Source: Asparagopsis taxiformis
Lineage: Eukaryota > Rhodophyta > Florideophyceae > Bonnemaisoniales > Bonnemaisoniaceae
Length of the DNA: 64,000 nucleotides
Reading direction: 5' to 3'
Assembly (NCBI GenBank): GCA_030407315.1
Contig: JALQPE010000504.1
Span: forward strand, 62,001-126,000
The first letter of the stretch is position 1, and every line of letters starts with the position of its first letter. A program made the translations under genes and the position numbers. Under the pieces are notes generated by a model. It saw only the letters and a program-made list of their open reading frames with translations, was not told where the DNA came from and searched no databases. Below, piece by piece: positions 41,727-52,887 of this stretch.

Positions 41727-44102
41727 TTACTTCGGAATAGACGCCAGGCCTGACCTGATCTCTTTCTCTACCCCAGCTCTTATCATCTTGTTTGTTAGTG
41801 AAGGGAACTCTGCAATGACGGTGTCAACCGAAATATGTCCCTTCCAAGCCACTGTTGTTCTCCCCTTGCGAAGCATGGCAGGCCTATACTTACCTGACCA
41901 TGCGTCTCTTCCATCGTAGACCTCGTACCACCGAACACACAGCTGACAAATAACCCCTTCGTTGTTTTTCTTACAACTCATAATTTGTCCTAGCCAGAAC
42001 GGCATCTCAGTAGTACAGTCTTCTCCATTTACAGCCACGAAGCGATTCACCGAGTAGGGCAAGTCTGATAGTGGTATGCAATCCGCAGTCGACATGAGTT
42101 CCTCCTCTATCGGGACGACGTTCCGATTCCCTTTTCGATACATGCCATTCATCTCGAAACATTCGGTGAGGTTCCAATGAAAAGAATCTTCCCTTTCCTC
42201 ATAAACCTGTTGTAGAAGCTCATGTAGCTGATCCATTTTAGAATTGTTATTGACCCTGCTCTCTTCCGATCGAAAACGGAGCAGGACCTCATGTCGATCT
42301 GGAGGAGAACGTATGATATTACTCGGTGTTCGTTTCAGTTCAGGAGGCTTAACCAGGAAACCATTCAGCCCCGGAGTGAGAACTGGGAGAGGCTTCCAGT
42401 TGTCTTCACAAAATATCTTAACATCGCATGCAGTTCTGTAGAAGTCATAACTTTTTCCTGTATCTTGGGATCGGTGAAACCTGAAGTATCTGAATTTTGA
42501 GAAAGCATACACTTTTCCAACCGAATTCTCACTCCGGCAGAGACCGGAGAAGTTTGCCACGTGCAACATACGAGAGACAGAGGGTTCCGGAGTATAGGAC
42601 ACTCTGAGTTGTTCAACTAAATCTTCCATAGTGACGGCGTTGTGGGAACGTAGCCTGCGAGAGGTACAGCTAAAGGCCTGGTCGATGTCTGCATGGGTGT
42701 GGCCGATGGGTAGGAAAGAAGCGTGTACTTCTTCAAATACACCCCAAGCAACGAGACATTCTAGATAGCAAAACAGAAACGTGTTCTTGTTCTCTCTTGT
42801 GCAATTGTCTACCTGCAAGTACAGTGTTCCCTGAAGACTCGAACCCATAGCCTTTTTGGTAAGAGTCCTGTGAATTGCCTCGATGATATGATTTGCCCCA
42901 GTTCCGAATTCAGCAGTAAGTGTGTACAACGAAAGATGCTTTCGGACACCATGTTCGAGAACACCTATGAGTCTCACCTTCAAACTATGACCAACAGTCG
43001 CTTTTGTACATACCGTGAAATGGGGAAAACCGTATCCTGATTGATCAGCCCCGTCTACGATCAGAGACGTGAACCTGGAGGGGTATAGTGACGCTTCTTC
43101 ACACTTCTTTTGGTACTCCCTGCGTTCCCGTGCCACCATCTCGATATGACGCTGGCGACGTTCCAGAAGTGGAGCAGTACGTTGAATATCTGTCCCGATG
43201 GCTTCCAGTTTATCATGTATGTACTCACATTCCGAACATTTCGTGAACCTCTGGACACGCCGAACCTTGATATTCGCACAAAACGTGTTCCAGGTTTTGT
43301 AGAAGTAGCTCAAAGTTGGTGGGTTCCGGTTCGAGTATAATAACGTAAATTGGTCGCAGAACATCTCGTACACAGCCTTCTTCTCGAAAAGAGGCAGATG
43401 CTTCTCTCCACTGTCTGGCATCATATCAGCAGTCGAGGCAGACAAGCTTTCAAGGAAGCAGATCACTGCATCTCTATGTGGAGAGCCAGAAATTCGTTTC
43501 GGAGAAGCCATAAATGGAAGACTCCCATTCTGGCAAGCTTTCTTTACCGAGGTCTGCATATGTCGTGAAAACTTGAAGCTGAACGCGAGGAATTCGCAAC
43601 ACACAGGCTTCCCAGAGAAGTAGAACCGGTTACTGTTTGGTTCCAGTAGAGCGTGCAGATACCTGCGGCGATCGTCCCTGTTGTACAACAAAACTCGTTC
43701 TGCTTCATTCCGAAGGAAAACATGGTCGGTTTTTCTGAAGCATCCCTTATTGCAGCATGGTATTCTTCTTATATCTGTTTTGGGCAGTGACAAACTGAAT
43801 TTCACCCGCCTCTCTAGCATGCTGCTCTTTCGACGAACTGAACTGGACCTCGTCACACTTTCATAATTCTTCCTGTGTTGTAGTCGTGAAAATGGTTTAT
43901 ACATCGAAGCCGTGGATCGGAAAGAGTCGGAAGAAGTACCCACTATTCCATGCATCACTTCATCGTGGCTACGCGGCATAGATATGGTTTCAACAGAAGG
44001 AGCGTGTTCTGATTCGGAGTCCCTAGAAAGAGATTTCATGTATGATTCGGCTTTCTCCAGTGCGTCATTCCTAGCTTTGGCGAGATGAAAACGCGGAGCC
44101 AT
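41727..44102 (-). CDS. DDE-like (DUF7869-type) transposase-like protein
   Basis: Minus strand, 791 codons, intact from the ATG at 44102. The N-terminal third is basic with a CC..GC cysteine cluster (CCNKGCFRKTD). A C-x2-C motif (KCSECEYIHDKL) precedes the core. The core has the RNase H-fold pattern of DUF7869 proteins: LIVDGADQSGYGFPH, LYLQVDNCTRENKNTF, LPIGHTHADIDQAFS, supplying conserved Asp and His residues. The C-terminal 150 residues (FWLGQIMSC, LCVRWYEVYDGRDAW) look like a chromo- or BAH-like module. It follows the ParB-MTase frame on the same strand. As a candidate transposase it would mobilise this system, but catalysis is inferred only. A deleted relative lies at 48810-49878. Confidence 0.65.
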   Translation of the reverse strand: MAPRFHLAKARNDALEKAESYMKSLSRDSESEHAPSVETISMPRSHDEVMHGIVGTSSDSFRSTASMYKPFSRLQHRKNYESVTRSSSVRRKSSMLERRVKFSLSLPKTDIRRIPCCNKGCFRKTDHVFLRNEAERVLLYNRDDRRRYLHALLEPNSNRFYFSGKPVCCEFLAFSFKFSRHMQTSVKKACQNGSLPFMASPKRISGSPHRDAVICFLESLSASTADMMPDSGEKHLPLFEKKAVYEMFCDQFTLLYSNRNPPTLSYFYKTWNTFCANIKVRRVQRFTKCSECEYIHDKLEAIGTDIQRTAPLLERRQRHIEMVARERREYQKKCEEASLYPSRFTSLIVDGADQSGYGFPHFTVCTKATVGHSLKVRLIGVLEHGVRKHLSLYTLTAEFGTGANHIIEAIHRTLTKKAMGSSLQGTLYLQVDNCTRENKNTFLFCYLECLVAWGVFEEVHASFLPIGHTHADIDQAFSCTSRRLRSHNAVTMEDLVEQLRVSYTPEPSVSRMLHVANFSGLCRSENSVGKVYAFSKFRYFRFHRSQDTGKSYDFYRTACDVKIFCEDNWKPLPVLTPGLNGFLVKPPELKRTPSNIIRSPPDRHEVLLRFRSEESRVNNNSKMDQLHELLQQVYEEREDSFHWNLTECFEMNGMYRKGNRNVVPIEEELMSTADCIPLSDLPYSVNRFVAVNGEDCTTEMPFWLGQIMSCKKNNEGVICQLCVRWYEVYDGRDAWSGKYRPAMLRKGRTTVAWKGHISVDTVIAEFPSLTNKMIRAGVEKEIRSGLASIPK

Positions 44103-44499
44103 CTGCAGTGGGAGCAGAACGAATTATCTCTGAACGGTAGTTAGATTTGCAGGTAGCGTGGAAAAGAGATGGCTGCAAGACGAGTATATCGGTTGATCAA
44201 GATGCATGGTGAGTAGGAATGACACCGGTGAGACGTTCATCTAATATGGATGCAGAGTGGCCTCCTCGACGGCGATAGTTGGCCCAGGATACAGCGCCAA
44301 ATACCTATGTCAAATCAATCTCTGTTGTGAATGGAGTACGGCTGATTGGTTGATTTGTGCTCTTCATGCGCCCATGATTACGGGGAAAAATGACAACAAT
44401 CTTTCCTCTCTGAAGGTTTACAAATGGTACGAAACAGAGCTAAAGGTTTATTGCAGCGGTTTTGTTCAAACCTGCCGAGCGAAACTACACGTAATAAGA

Positions 44500-46326
44500 C
44501 TAAGACAACGGCCTCATCTTGTTCAAGTCCCATGCGAATATCCCGTTCAGCCCTTTCAAAGTTCCAGGAGGAGGTTCAATACCACCGTATTTGTACGGGT
44601 AAGGACAATCCAAACAACATTCGTTCGGTTCGAACATATAACAAGATACAAGTTTCTGATCCTCACCTTGAAAGTTCGCTAGAGGTACATTGTGTATTGT
44701 AGTTTGGAACCTCTCATCACTAGTTCCTGCACAAAGGAGAGACTCTTTTCCGACGACCTGATCCAAAATGTATAGTTCAACAGAATCTCCTCCTTTCAGT
44801 ACTCTCTCTATTCCTTCGATAGTGGATTTACCGGCATTTGTATTATCATCTTTTCCCTTTTTCTGTAGCGAACAGATTTTCGGTTGGCTTAGCAGAACGC
44901 CATCCTCTGCATGATTCCCTGCTCTCCTCTTCTTCGATCCGATACGTGATCTCAGATCATTATGATACAAAGCATCGGCAATAGAACGAAGTCTTTCATG
45001 AGCGAGACGGAAAATCTTGGTACTAGCTTCCACAACCACACATGAACGGGCTGTCTTCATCGCTGCGATCGCAGTAGTAAGTGTTCCTCCGTAAACATCA
45101 ATAACTGAACCCCTCTCAGGACAAAACGTGTTGATTATCTCGGATAACATTCCAATATGTTTCTCTTCTGTTAGAACAGGAGATTTTGTTCCTGGAGTGA
45201 GAAGTTTGTCTTTCGAAACGGGAATTCTGGACATTGCAGCGAATTTCCGTTTCGTTTCTGTTGGGACGAGGTGATATTGGCTTCGAAGGTCTGGCTTGAA
45301 ACCGTCCTTACGATGTCCGGGAGCCCTGGCAACAACTGCAAACTCGCACGCGTTTTGTGGGAACATATCTCCGCGATGTGCTTGTACAGTGTTCGTGTCT
45401 TTCATGAATACGAAAGGGTATTCCGGACCGTCGAAACCGACGTTTCTCAGCTCATGCAGGAATGCTGGAAAGTTTCGGAATGATACAAAACAGAAAAACC
45501 AGCCACCTGGCTTCAAGGTTCTCCTTGCAAACTGGCATAATGCATTGATTTCCTTATCACTTATGAAATTGTTATATGCGGTATTACGAAGGGATTTAGA
45601 ATTCGGAGTTCCATACGGAGGGTCGGTAAGAACTAAATCCTGAAGAGGGTACTCATCTGTCCATATTTCCTTGTCGAAGTCCTGCCATTTCATCTGATAG
45701 CATGTAATTCCCATTTCAAGAACGTAGTCTTTTCTTTCTGGCTCATTCGTACCAGATGAACCGCGTTTAGAATGAAGGTTGAGGCGGTCTGAGTTGATAC
45801 TAGGTGAAGCAGAGACATCGTTCTCTGTTATCATTCGGTCCACTGGAATAGAAGTTTTCGGTCCGGTGATAACCTTTTCGGAAGCGTCAACTTCATCTTG
45901 TACAGATTCTTGCGTTATCTGGCTCATCTTCGGTACCGAGACTATATCCTCATCACATATTTCGGAGCCTAGTTGAGGAACACTATCTTCCTTCGAGACA
46001 TCTTTTTGTTTCTCTTCTTTCGCGTCCCTTGTATCTGCATTTTCGTTATCGGCTGCCGTCTTGCCAATTTCCTGACAGAAAGAATCGGGATCTGGGTCTT
46101 TTCGATGGCTTTCCCCATACTTCTTTTCCTTCATGGGAGCAATTTGAGGGCAAACTTTCCGGTACTGCATCAAAAGAGCATCCAGAATATTATAATCATT
46201 TCCCATGTTCTCCATAACATCAGTATCGAACTTTGATGAGCGAAGTAGATTCTGCTTAATTGATTCCATGCCCTTTGGCCATACCTGTCCTTCATGAAGA
46301 ACCTCGAACTTACGCGCTTCTTTCAT
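44500..46326 (-). CDS. Beta-class DNA methyltransferase with C-terminal PYPY...MRP module
   Basis: Minus strand, 608 codons from an ATG at 46326. The N-terminal 200 residues are charged linker. LVLTDPPYGTPNSKSLRNT (motif IV) lies near residue 233, LKPGGWFFCF next, and GSVIDVYGGTLTTAIAAM (motif I) near residue 400, the beta-class order for N6-adenine or N4-cytosine methylation. The last 75 residues (TIHN, PYPYKYGG, PPGT, AWDLNKMRP) match the N-terminal module of the ParB-like protein at 19152-20984. It is in the same frame as the ParB-like ORF just upstream, separated by one TAA and 18 bp, so the two were probably one ParB-MTase protein like gene C. Confidence 0.75.
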   Translation of the reverse strand: MKEARKFEVLHEGQVWPKGMESIKQNLLRSSKFDTDVMENMGNDYNILDALLMQYRKVCPQIAPMKEKKYGESHRKDPDPDSFCQEIGKTAADNENADTRDAKEEKQKDVSKEDSVPQLGSEICDEDIVSVPKMSQITQESVQDEVDASEKVITGPKTSIPVDRMITENDVSASPSINSDRLNLHSKRGSSGTNEPERKDYVLEMGITCYQMKWQDFDKEIWTDEYPLQDLVLTDPPYGTPNSKSLRNTAYNNFISDKEINALCQFARRTLKPGGWFFCFVSFRNFPAFLHELRNVGFDGPEYPFVFMKDTNTVQAHRGDMFPQNACEFAVVARAPGHRKDGFKPDLRSQYHLVPTETKRKFAAMSRIPVSKDKLLTPGTKSPVLTEEKHIGMLSEIINTFCPERGSVIDVYGGTLTTAIAAMKTARSCVVVEASTKIFRLAHERLRSIADALYHNDLRSRIGSKKRRAGNHAEDGVLLSQPKICSLQKKGKDDNTNAGKSTIEGIERVLKGGDSVELYILDQVVGKESLLCAGTSDERFQTTIHNVPLANFQGEDQKLVSCYMFEPNECCLDCPYPYKYGGIEPPPGTLKGLNGIFAWDLNKMRPLS

Positions 46327-46344
46327 CGCTGCGCATGTGTATTC

Positions 46345-47784
46345 TTATTGCTGGAGGGTATCTTTGTATGATACTGGTTTGAATTTATTCAATCTGGAGA
46401 TTCCCCGAAGCCTGTAAGGAGTATGAACTTGAACTTCTTCAGCATCAGTACCCGAAGCATTCATGAACTTGGTTGCAGATTTCAAAGATGTTAAATTCAC
46501 AAATTTGCGATACACGCGACAGTCAACGCTTGTCATTGGGGTATTAGTACCCTTTCTCCGAGTTTTCAATGCCATACTGTTGCTAGAAGGAGGTTCTGCC
46601 AAGTCTGGATGCTCCGAATTCATAATTGTTCCAATCTCTTCGATCACTCGCACAGGAAGGCGCAATGCCGTCGCAGCAGTCTGTCTCACGGTGTTATCCT
46701 TGAGGTGGGAGCAACCATCATATGCGGCAGCAACTTGTTTGGCTGTAGGTGGCTTTGAGGTCATGCTCTGCATCCGGTGGGCTTCTTCTTTCATTCCGCT
46801 CAGGATATCATAGAACGTGGTTTCGACATATAGTGTTGCATCATGCTTTCGGTTCTGATGTCTGCCTAGTTGTTTCAGAACTTGGATAGAATGACCTCCT
46901 TTCAGTATCGTGACAGGCCACATAAAAGAGTCCCACCTCTCCGGGTTCTCATCCATTAACTCCTGGATTGCAGTCAGTCTGTGCATACCGTCAACAACTC
47001 CGTACCAAACGGAACGGCATTCGGACATCTCTTTCGCCTCACTGTCAGAAAGAAAATCACCCTGAGGACCGCGTATCGTTTTGAAAAAGTCAATAATGTG
47101 GCGCTGGAACGACCCGGTCAACTCGACTACGATCGCATTGTCGGAGCCCGAAATGAATCCATCAATTCCGTTTGTTTCATCTTGTTCTTGACATTGTGCT
47201 GACTTCATGTTTCCAGAAAATATCGACTTCAATCGCAACACACCAGAGCGCACCACTTGTCGAACAGCAGTGAGTGGGATGCATGCCCGCGGATCAACAC
47301 GTGTGTTCGTAGACCCTTCCATGACGTCTGCAAATAAGGCGGTATTAGTGTGCTTCATGGTGGAAGTACCCGGTTCCTCTTCTGGAGGACCTGATTTGGA
47401 ACTGAGTCTGGACCCACTCCTCTTGAAGAATCTCGTCATGTCATCCAGTTCTGAAATAATGAAGTGCCGGGTAAGAAATGAAGGGGAAACAGAAGCTATA
47501 AAACTCTGTATCAATTTCTCGTACTTTCGCATGAAGGACTTGAAATGATTGTCATGAACGCCATACTCAAGTATAGTGTACTTCCAAAGTGAACGGTCAT
47601 TTCGGGTTTGGGCCAGTGTACTATGCATGGTGAAGCATCTTGGCCATGCATGCATGCCCTGTAGGGCACGACACGGCTCAAACCGGATTACGACGGCGGT
47701 GGTGGCCCGTGTATCGTGGTTCCCATTACTAGGGAGACAATTGAAGTGGATAGGAGATGCAAGCACTCTCCCAATGATTGCCAA
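46345..47784 (-). CDS. ParB-like protein, upstream half of a split ParB-methyltransferase
   Basis: Minus strand, 479 codons open from 47784; the true start may be the Met in TMHSTLAQ or a later one. The ParB signature VVDGMHRLTAIQEL is near residue 265, preceded by CIPLTAVRQVVRSG and VELTGSFQRHIIDFF. The middle and C-terminal parts are helical (PPTAKQVAAAYDGCSH; RQTAATALRLPVRVIEEIG). The frame ends SYKDTLQQ-TAA and then continues open into the methyltransferase. A single C-to-T or similar change would explain the stop, or it is read through. The protein is distant from the other two ParB families here. Confidence 0.65.
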   Translation of the reverse strand: MAIIGRVLASPIHFNCLPSNGNHDTRATTAVVIRFEPCRALQGMHAWPRCFTMHSTLAQTRNDRSLWKYTILEYGVHDNHFKSFMRKYEKLIQSFIASVSPSFLTRHFIISELDDMTRFFKRSGSRLSSKSGPPEEEPGTSTMKHTNTALFADVMEGSTNTRVDPRACIPLTAVRQVVRSGVLRLKSIFSGNMKSAQCQEQDETNGIDGFISGSDNAIVVELTGSFQRHIIDFFKTIRGPQGDFLSDSEAKEMSECRSVWYGVVDGMHRLTAIQELMDENPERWDSFMWPVTILKGGHSIQVLKQLGRHQNRKHDATLYVETTFYDILSGMKEEAHRMQSMTSKPPTAKQVAAAYDGCSHLKDNTVRQTAATALRLPVRVIEEIGTIMNSEHPDLAEPPSSNSMALKTRRKGTNTPMTSVDCRVYRKFVNLTSLKSATKFMNASGTDAEEVQVHTPYRLRGISRLNKFKPVSYKDTLQQ

Positions 47785-48809
47785 TCAGAAATATCAGTAG
47801 CGGGGTATTGTAAAAATTATATTGCGCCGGGACGTGTCTATCCAGATGATGGAATGATTTGGCAATCTGATTTGCTATATTGCTCACAACACTTGGCATA
47901 TTTTTTTTCATATTTCCCAGGAATGGCCCATCGCACCAGGACTATTTCCTATACAGCAAATGGGCCGTACACATCATCTTTTCGCTGCTAATAGCAGGAA
48001 TTTCTGAACAGGTTTCGCCACCTTCCCCTCCGATACCAATATTACCGAACAGGTCTGAGTATCTTGCACACCGAAAAAACATTCTCATTTCCCCATTGCA
48101 ATGCCATTTTTCAGTAAACAGCGCAGCTACCAGGTTTCTTTCAACCCTTAATACATTCCATATCCTACATTACACCTTAGAGTACATTCCTACCCACTGC
48201 AACTTAGACGATAAACAATGCATATTAGAAATAGAAACTCAGACCGAAAGAACATTATTATTGCTTGAACGGTGCACAAAGCAGGCCTGCCGAAAAGTAG
48301 TACGTTGTACTGTTCTCAAACTACAGAAGCTTGATTCGATTTTTGTACAACTAAAATGGTGTTTACAAGGTTCAGGTGCAATAGCATGCACCTTGATACA
48401 TATAAATGGTAGAACATTTACATTATGACTCCATTCAATGAACAGAATATTGTTCTACGAACATGTGGAATAATAACGGGAGCAGATAATGAATCGTTCC
48501 CACCAAGAGTATTCGGATTAGAGATCTGACAGATAACATGTCTTTCCACAGTCATTGCTGGTTGAACTACGACTGGCACACTGGAATCCTTCAATTCAAG
48601 AGAGTTCCGGGCGTCCAATGAGATCGATGGATTCAAGGCTCATAATTCAAGAATACATCTCGTTCCGAAAAGTACAGAAAGCGCTCATTTGTGACATATT
48701 TACATCCTGAACGTTTATAACTGATTAGAAGCTGGTTCCCGTTCTGGTATAAAGCAGGACATGTGCTGCAAGTCCCCGACACTTTCGCCCCATACCACCT
48801 CCATCAACA
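47785..48809. other. Spacer upstream of the ParB-MTase frame
   Basis: No gene is firmly supported. A minus-strand ORF of 72 codons (48418-48636) has no recognised domain. A small inverted repeat, AGGTGCAATAGCATGCACCT, lies at about 48372-48391. Confidence 0.35.
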
Positions 48810-49878
48810 ATGACCGAATCATCAGGATCTAAAATAGACCGACTGTCTTTCGCGATGAAAGGACAGGTGTCCTCTATCAGGAAGAGAAATCTGAACAGGG
48901 CAAAAATCATAGCGAAAAAGTTTGAAGATGGAGAATTGCACAAGGTACAATGCTGTTCCCGGCGCTGCTTCGAAATTGCAGCCAGCGAAGATCTAGTAAG
49001 GGACTCATTTCGAGTCGTTGAGTATGATCGTACGAGACGACAGCGCTACTTAGTATCGTTATATGAGCCGGTGTCGGAAATGTACGCATATCGCGGGAGT
49101 GCCGTCTGCTATCAATTCTTAACGCAGGTATTCGGCTTCTCCCGCGAGATGCAGTGGTCAAACAAAAAACCACTGAAAAAAGCTGCGCAACTGGCGATCG
49201 AGAAAAAAAGGGGGGAGAGTGTGAACGTTGTGAGCGCTGTCTGCGACTCCGCTCTCCATCTCCTCACCATCGAGTACGCTTGCCGGCAGACAAAGCGCAT
49301 CAATCCGCGCCGAAAAATTCGCACATTGACACGTTCAGTGCACAGAAATCTGATATGGACAAACATCTAGCGACGCAAACACAGCCGCAATCTCCTACGG
49401 ACAAAAATGAAGTGTCTCGTGCTGAGCCTACGGACAAAAATGAAGTATCGAGTGCTGAGCAGCAGTTTCAACCCTCCAAAGCTACTGAAAAGCCCATCGT
49501 GCAACAGTCCGAAAATTCGGAGACGCTTTCGATTCACGAAGAAACGGCGCCGCCGAGTCTTCTGAGTGCTACACAATCGGGAAAGAAGTTGTTTCTGGTG
49601 GTCAAAGGGGATCAGTGTACGGATGAGGAGCCGTTCTGGGTGGCGAGAACACATAGGGAAACCGTATCGCAAAATTGATGGTTCATTGGTACACCAAAAC
49701 GGACGCTGACTCCTACCGGAGTAGGTACAAACCGTGCTTTGTGCTCGGCACTCCTACACCCTGGATTGACACAATTGCGCTTACTTCGGTGATTACAACG
49801 TTTGACTCGCTAGTGGACGGAAAGTTAGATGGTGCAACCTGTGATCGAGTACGAGAGCAGTTGCCATCGTTTAAATAA
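48810..49878 (+). pseudogene. DDE-like (DUF7869-type) relative lacking its catalytic core
   Basis: Plus strand. The frame from 48810 matches the N-terminal third of the protein at 41727-44102: CCSRRCF, YDRTRRQRYLVSLYEP, GSAVCYQFLTQVFGFSREMQ. It ends at 49370. A second frame then carries a linker with a tandem copy of PTDKNEVSRAE and the C-terminal module (VVKGDQCTDEEPFWVAR), ending at 49678. The rest (WYTKTDADSYRSRYKPC) continues in a third frame to 49878. The whole central core with its Asp and His residues is absent, so this is an internally deleted remnant, like the deletion derivatives of cut-and-paste transposons. Confidence 0.65.
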
Positions 49879-49959
49879 GTTGGTAAGACCGTTCACATAA
49901 ATGTATGTCGTTCAGAATCTCTTTAATGCCACTCACTCATTCATAATAATTCATATTGC

Positions 49960-50340
49960 AAAGTGCTGTGACGTGCATGCACTGTTGCACTGATTGCTTC
50001 ACTGCCGCCACACAGACATGCACACTTATTTGTACACCCTTCCGTGCCATCCATGCACGCCACAGACTCATGCACACTTCTTTGTACACCCATCCATGCA
50101 CGCCACAGACTCATGCAAACATATGTGTAAATCCATCCATGCTATGCATGCTCCACGCTCCTATACCCCTGTACAATCATACACGCCGTATTGCAAAGTG
50201 CCGACGACCATACACTGCTTCACTTATTGATTCTCGAACGCCACACACTTATGTGTACAACCACCCGTGTCATACATGCTCCACACTCCTATACCCCTTT
50301 ACAGTCATATGCTCCCGGCATGGACTGCTATAAGATCCTA
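49960..50340. repeat. Imperfect tandem repeats with CATGCACGCCACAGACTCATGC units
   Basis: The motifs CCATGCACGCCACAGACTC and TGCACACTT.TTTGTACACCC recur several times, with diverged units such as TATACCCCT.TACA(A/G)TCATA further right. The frames across it are low-complexity. Confidence 0.55.
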
Positions 50341-51670
50341 TTTGCACGTTGAGTGTGTGATGCAGTCCATGCATGGACGTATCACATGCTCCGTCGTGTG
50401 CTGATGTCCGCGTCGGCATGCACGCACTGTTGTGCGTGAATTACAATGAGCACCGCCAAGACATCCACGCCATGGCGTCTCGAGTACACACATGTACACA
50501 ATCATTGTGTACATTATGCTCAAAGTATGCAACCGAAACACTGCCACTTATTGGCGGGAGGTACAACATGTCACGGAGGGTTGTGCTTGAAATTGAAGCA
50601 CAACAGGCCGGTACAAAATTTTGAGTCACAATTTTGAATTGTGACATGTGATCAAATTTGTACCCGCGGCCGGCGGCTTTCTACTGGAAGCACGCCGGCC
50701 ATTTAACTGCCAGATGCACATGTTCTGTAAGCCGTGCATGCATGACCCATCAAGGCCATGAAATTATTCCCTCTCCCTTCCGCCTCGCACATCCTCCCTC
50801 TGCAATGTGTTCCCTTCCGCCCTCAACGTCTTCCATGAGTGATAGTCACACATTTCTCAGCTTTTCGCGCGTCGTAAGTGCTCTCTGCGTATTCCGTGCA
50901 TTCTTCCCCGCCTGTTCACCGCAAGTTTCCGTCGCCAACTTGGGCGAAATCAATTCTACTCAAGCGGAAACAATTGTTCTGGCGAATTTTTTTGGAATGG
51001 CATCACCAGCAACGACCACAACTAACACCACCAAATTCTACCGCCCATTCGCATGGCTTTCCTCAGCCTTTGTCTGATCAACCAGAGTCACGAGGAAAGC
51101 GTTCATATCACTCACAGGAACCATTGCGAAAAGTGCAACCTCCACCCAAGCCTACTTCGAAGCGCTTTCGCCATACGTACCATACTGCAGATGTCGTAAC
51201 CAAAGGTGGCGCTCGAATTCGCCTCTCGGAAGCGCATAATTCGCCAACGGTGCCCTCATCTTCGTCATTTCCTCCAGTGCACACAGCTAAAACACATCGC
51301 CAGCTTCCCAGAAATTTTTCCGAGCGCAGTTCTCAGTAGTCAACGTCTTCCTATATTTGTCTTGTTGCTCAATCCACCACCCGTCGCACCTCTGCAACAG
51401 CCACTCCTGCCCTTCCGCCTCGACCACCTCTAATATCCGCTCAAGTATCGTCGACAGACACACTTAATCTCAATGACAGTCCTCGCATTCGCTTACCCGA
51501 TCCTCTCTCCACTCCTCGTCAGCCCTTGCGTCTTCGTAATGCTTCAAGTGCGAGCCCAACTATTCCTCCACCTTCTACCCATCTACCCATCTGCCAGATA
51601 CTTCTACCATCCAAACTCTTTCCACACCAGCTCTTTCTTCGCGCATTCCAACACGTACATCAATTACAAC
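50341..51670. other. No recognised gene
   Basis: Several S/P-rich plus-strand frames are present, none with a domain. A fold-back of TACAAAATTTTGAGTCACAATTTTGAATTGTGAC type lies near 50611-50645. Confidence 0.35.
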
Positions 51671-52786
51671 AGATGACTCTGTGGACGATTGGGGCTTGGA
51701 TGAACTATCTGATGACTCTGAAATCGCACCAACCAAGTTTTCAGCGAAGGGAACTGCCACTAGCCGAGGTGGATCTATAACTCGTCTTCATGATCGGATG
51801 ATAGCGACGTCAGTGGTCTGGCGAAGGAAAACAAAGATCTCTCTAGTGACATTCTACTATGGAAGCTTGAGTGGGCAACGCTAAACGGATGCCATTCCGA
51901 GCGGGCTCGTATTCTGCTTCGGATTTTCAAGACCTACAAAGATACTGGGAATTTCCGTGAAGCTCTTCGCTTAATCCACTAAGCTTTAAAGTCACTTAGC
52001 AGTTTATGGAAACTGCCCATGACACGGCTCTTTCTCTAGCTCTGGCAAGTGAACTGGAATATGAGAACGCAATTTTGACAAAGGGCTTAAGTGCAGTTGT
52101 CGAAGCGAGGCTTGCTTTAACAAGAGCAATGGCTCACGGTGCAGAACTCTCGCACCGTCAAGAGGATCCGGATGATCTGATAGCACCCCAACAGCGAGGA
52201 CTTTGGTGGCAGCTACGATGTAAATATGTGTTGGCTGGAATCCTGTACGACCACGAAGATTAGGATACTGCAGTTCAGTACTTTTCAGAATACATTGTGG
52301 AAAGTATTACCCGAATGATAGGATTGATTGCTCCCCCACGGTCCGAGGAAACTACGCTTGGAGCTGAATACTTTTTATTGCTTGTTCTCCCCACGTCGTT
52401 GGGTTCTCGCGATGTGGACAACTGTTATGAGCCTCGGAGAAATGAAATGCTTTGCAGCAGCAGCGGATATTGCGAGTTTGACTAGTCTCGTAGCTTCATC
52501 TTTTGGGTATGAAGATGCCAACAACGCAGCGGAAAATGTTCGCTCGAGAATCAAGGAAATAGCGGCAGATCTGCGTCAGCAATATGATGATATATCACAG
52601 AATATTCTTCAGAATGACGGAGATGAATCAGAAATCACTGAAATTGTACAGAAGGTAACCGGAGCATCCACATCTGAATTCACCTATAATGTCGGTGAAG
52701 TCGGAGAAGAAGTTCAAGAAGATTGGGATGTTGAATTGGAAAAGGAACTGAATATCGTTATCGAAAGGTGTTGTGATGTGCACTGA
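51671..52786 (+). pseudogene. Decayed non-transposon-like coding remnant, unknown
   Basis: In successive plus-strand frames protein-like pieces appear: DSVDDWGLDELSDDSEIAPTK (51675-51740), then SDILLWKLEWATLNG with ARILLRIFKTYKDTGNFREALRLIH before a stop near 51980, then AADIASLTSLVASSFGYEDANNAAENVRSRIKEIAADL ending in an acidic tail at 52786. Stops and frame changes separate them. The middle part has the A-L-x-L helical spacing of TPR-like repeats. No family can be named. Confidence 0.35.
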
Positions 52787-52887
52787 GAGCGTGCATGAAT
52801 GCTCTGAGCAATGCTGTCTGAATCCTCTTTGCTCGTTTCGTTGGGAGATCAACTAACGCAGTATTCTCCTCAATCACCAACAGGGTC

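Noticed and set aside
41200..48800. A TAGTG right end for cassette copy 1
   Set aside because: I looked for a matching inverted end with subterminal motifs between 41 and 49 kb and found none, so the right boundary stays open.
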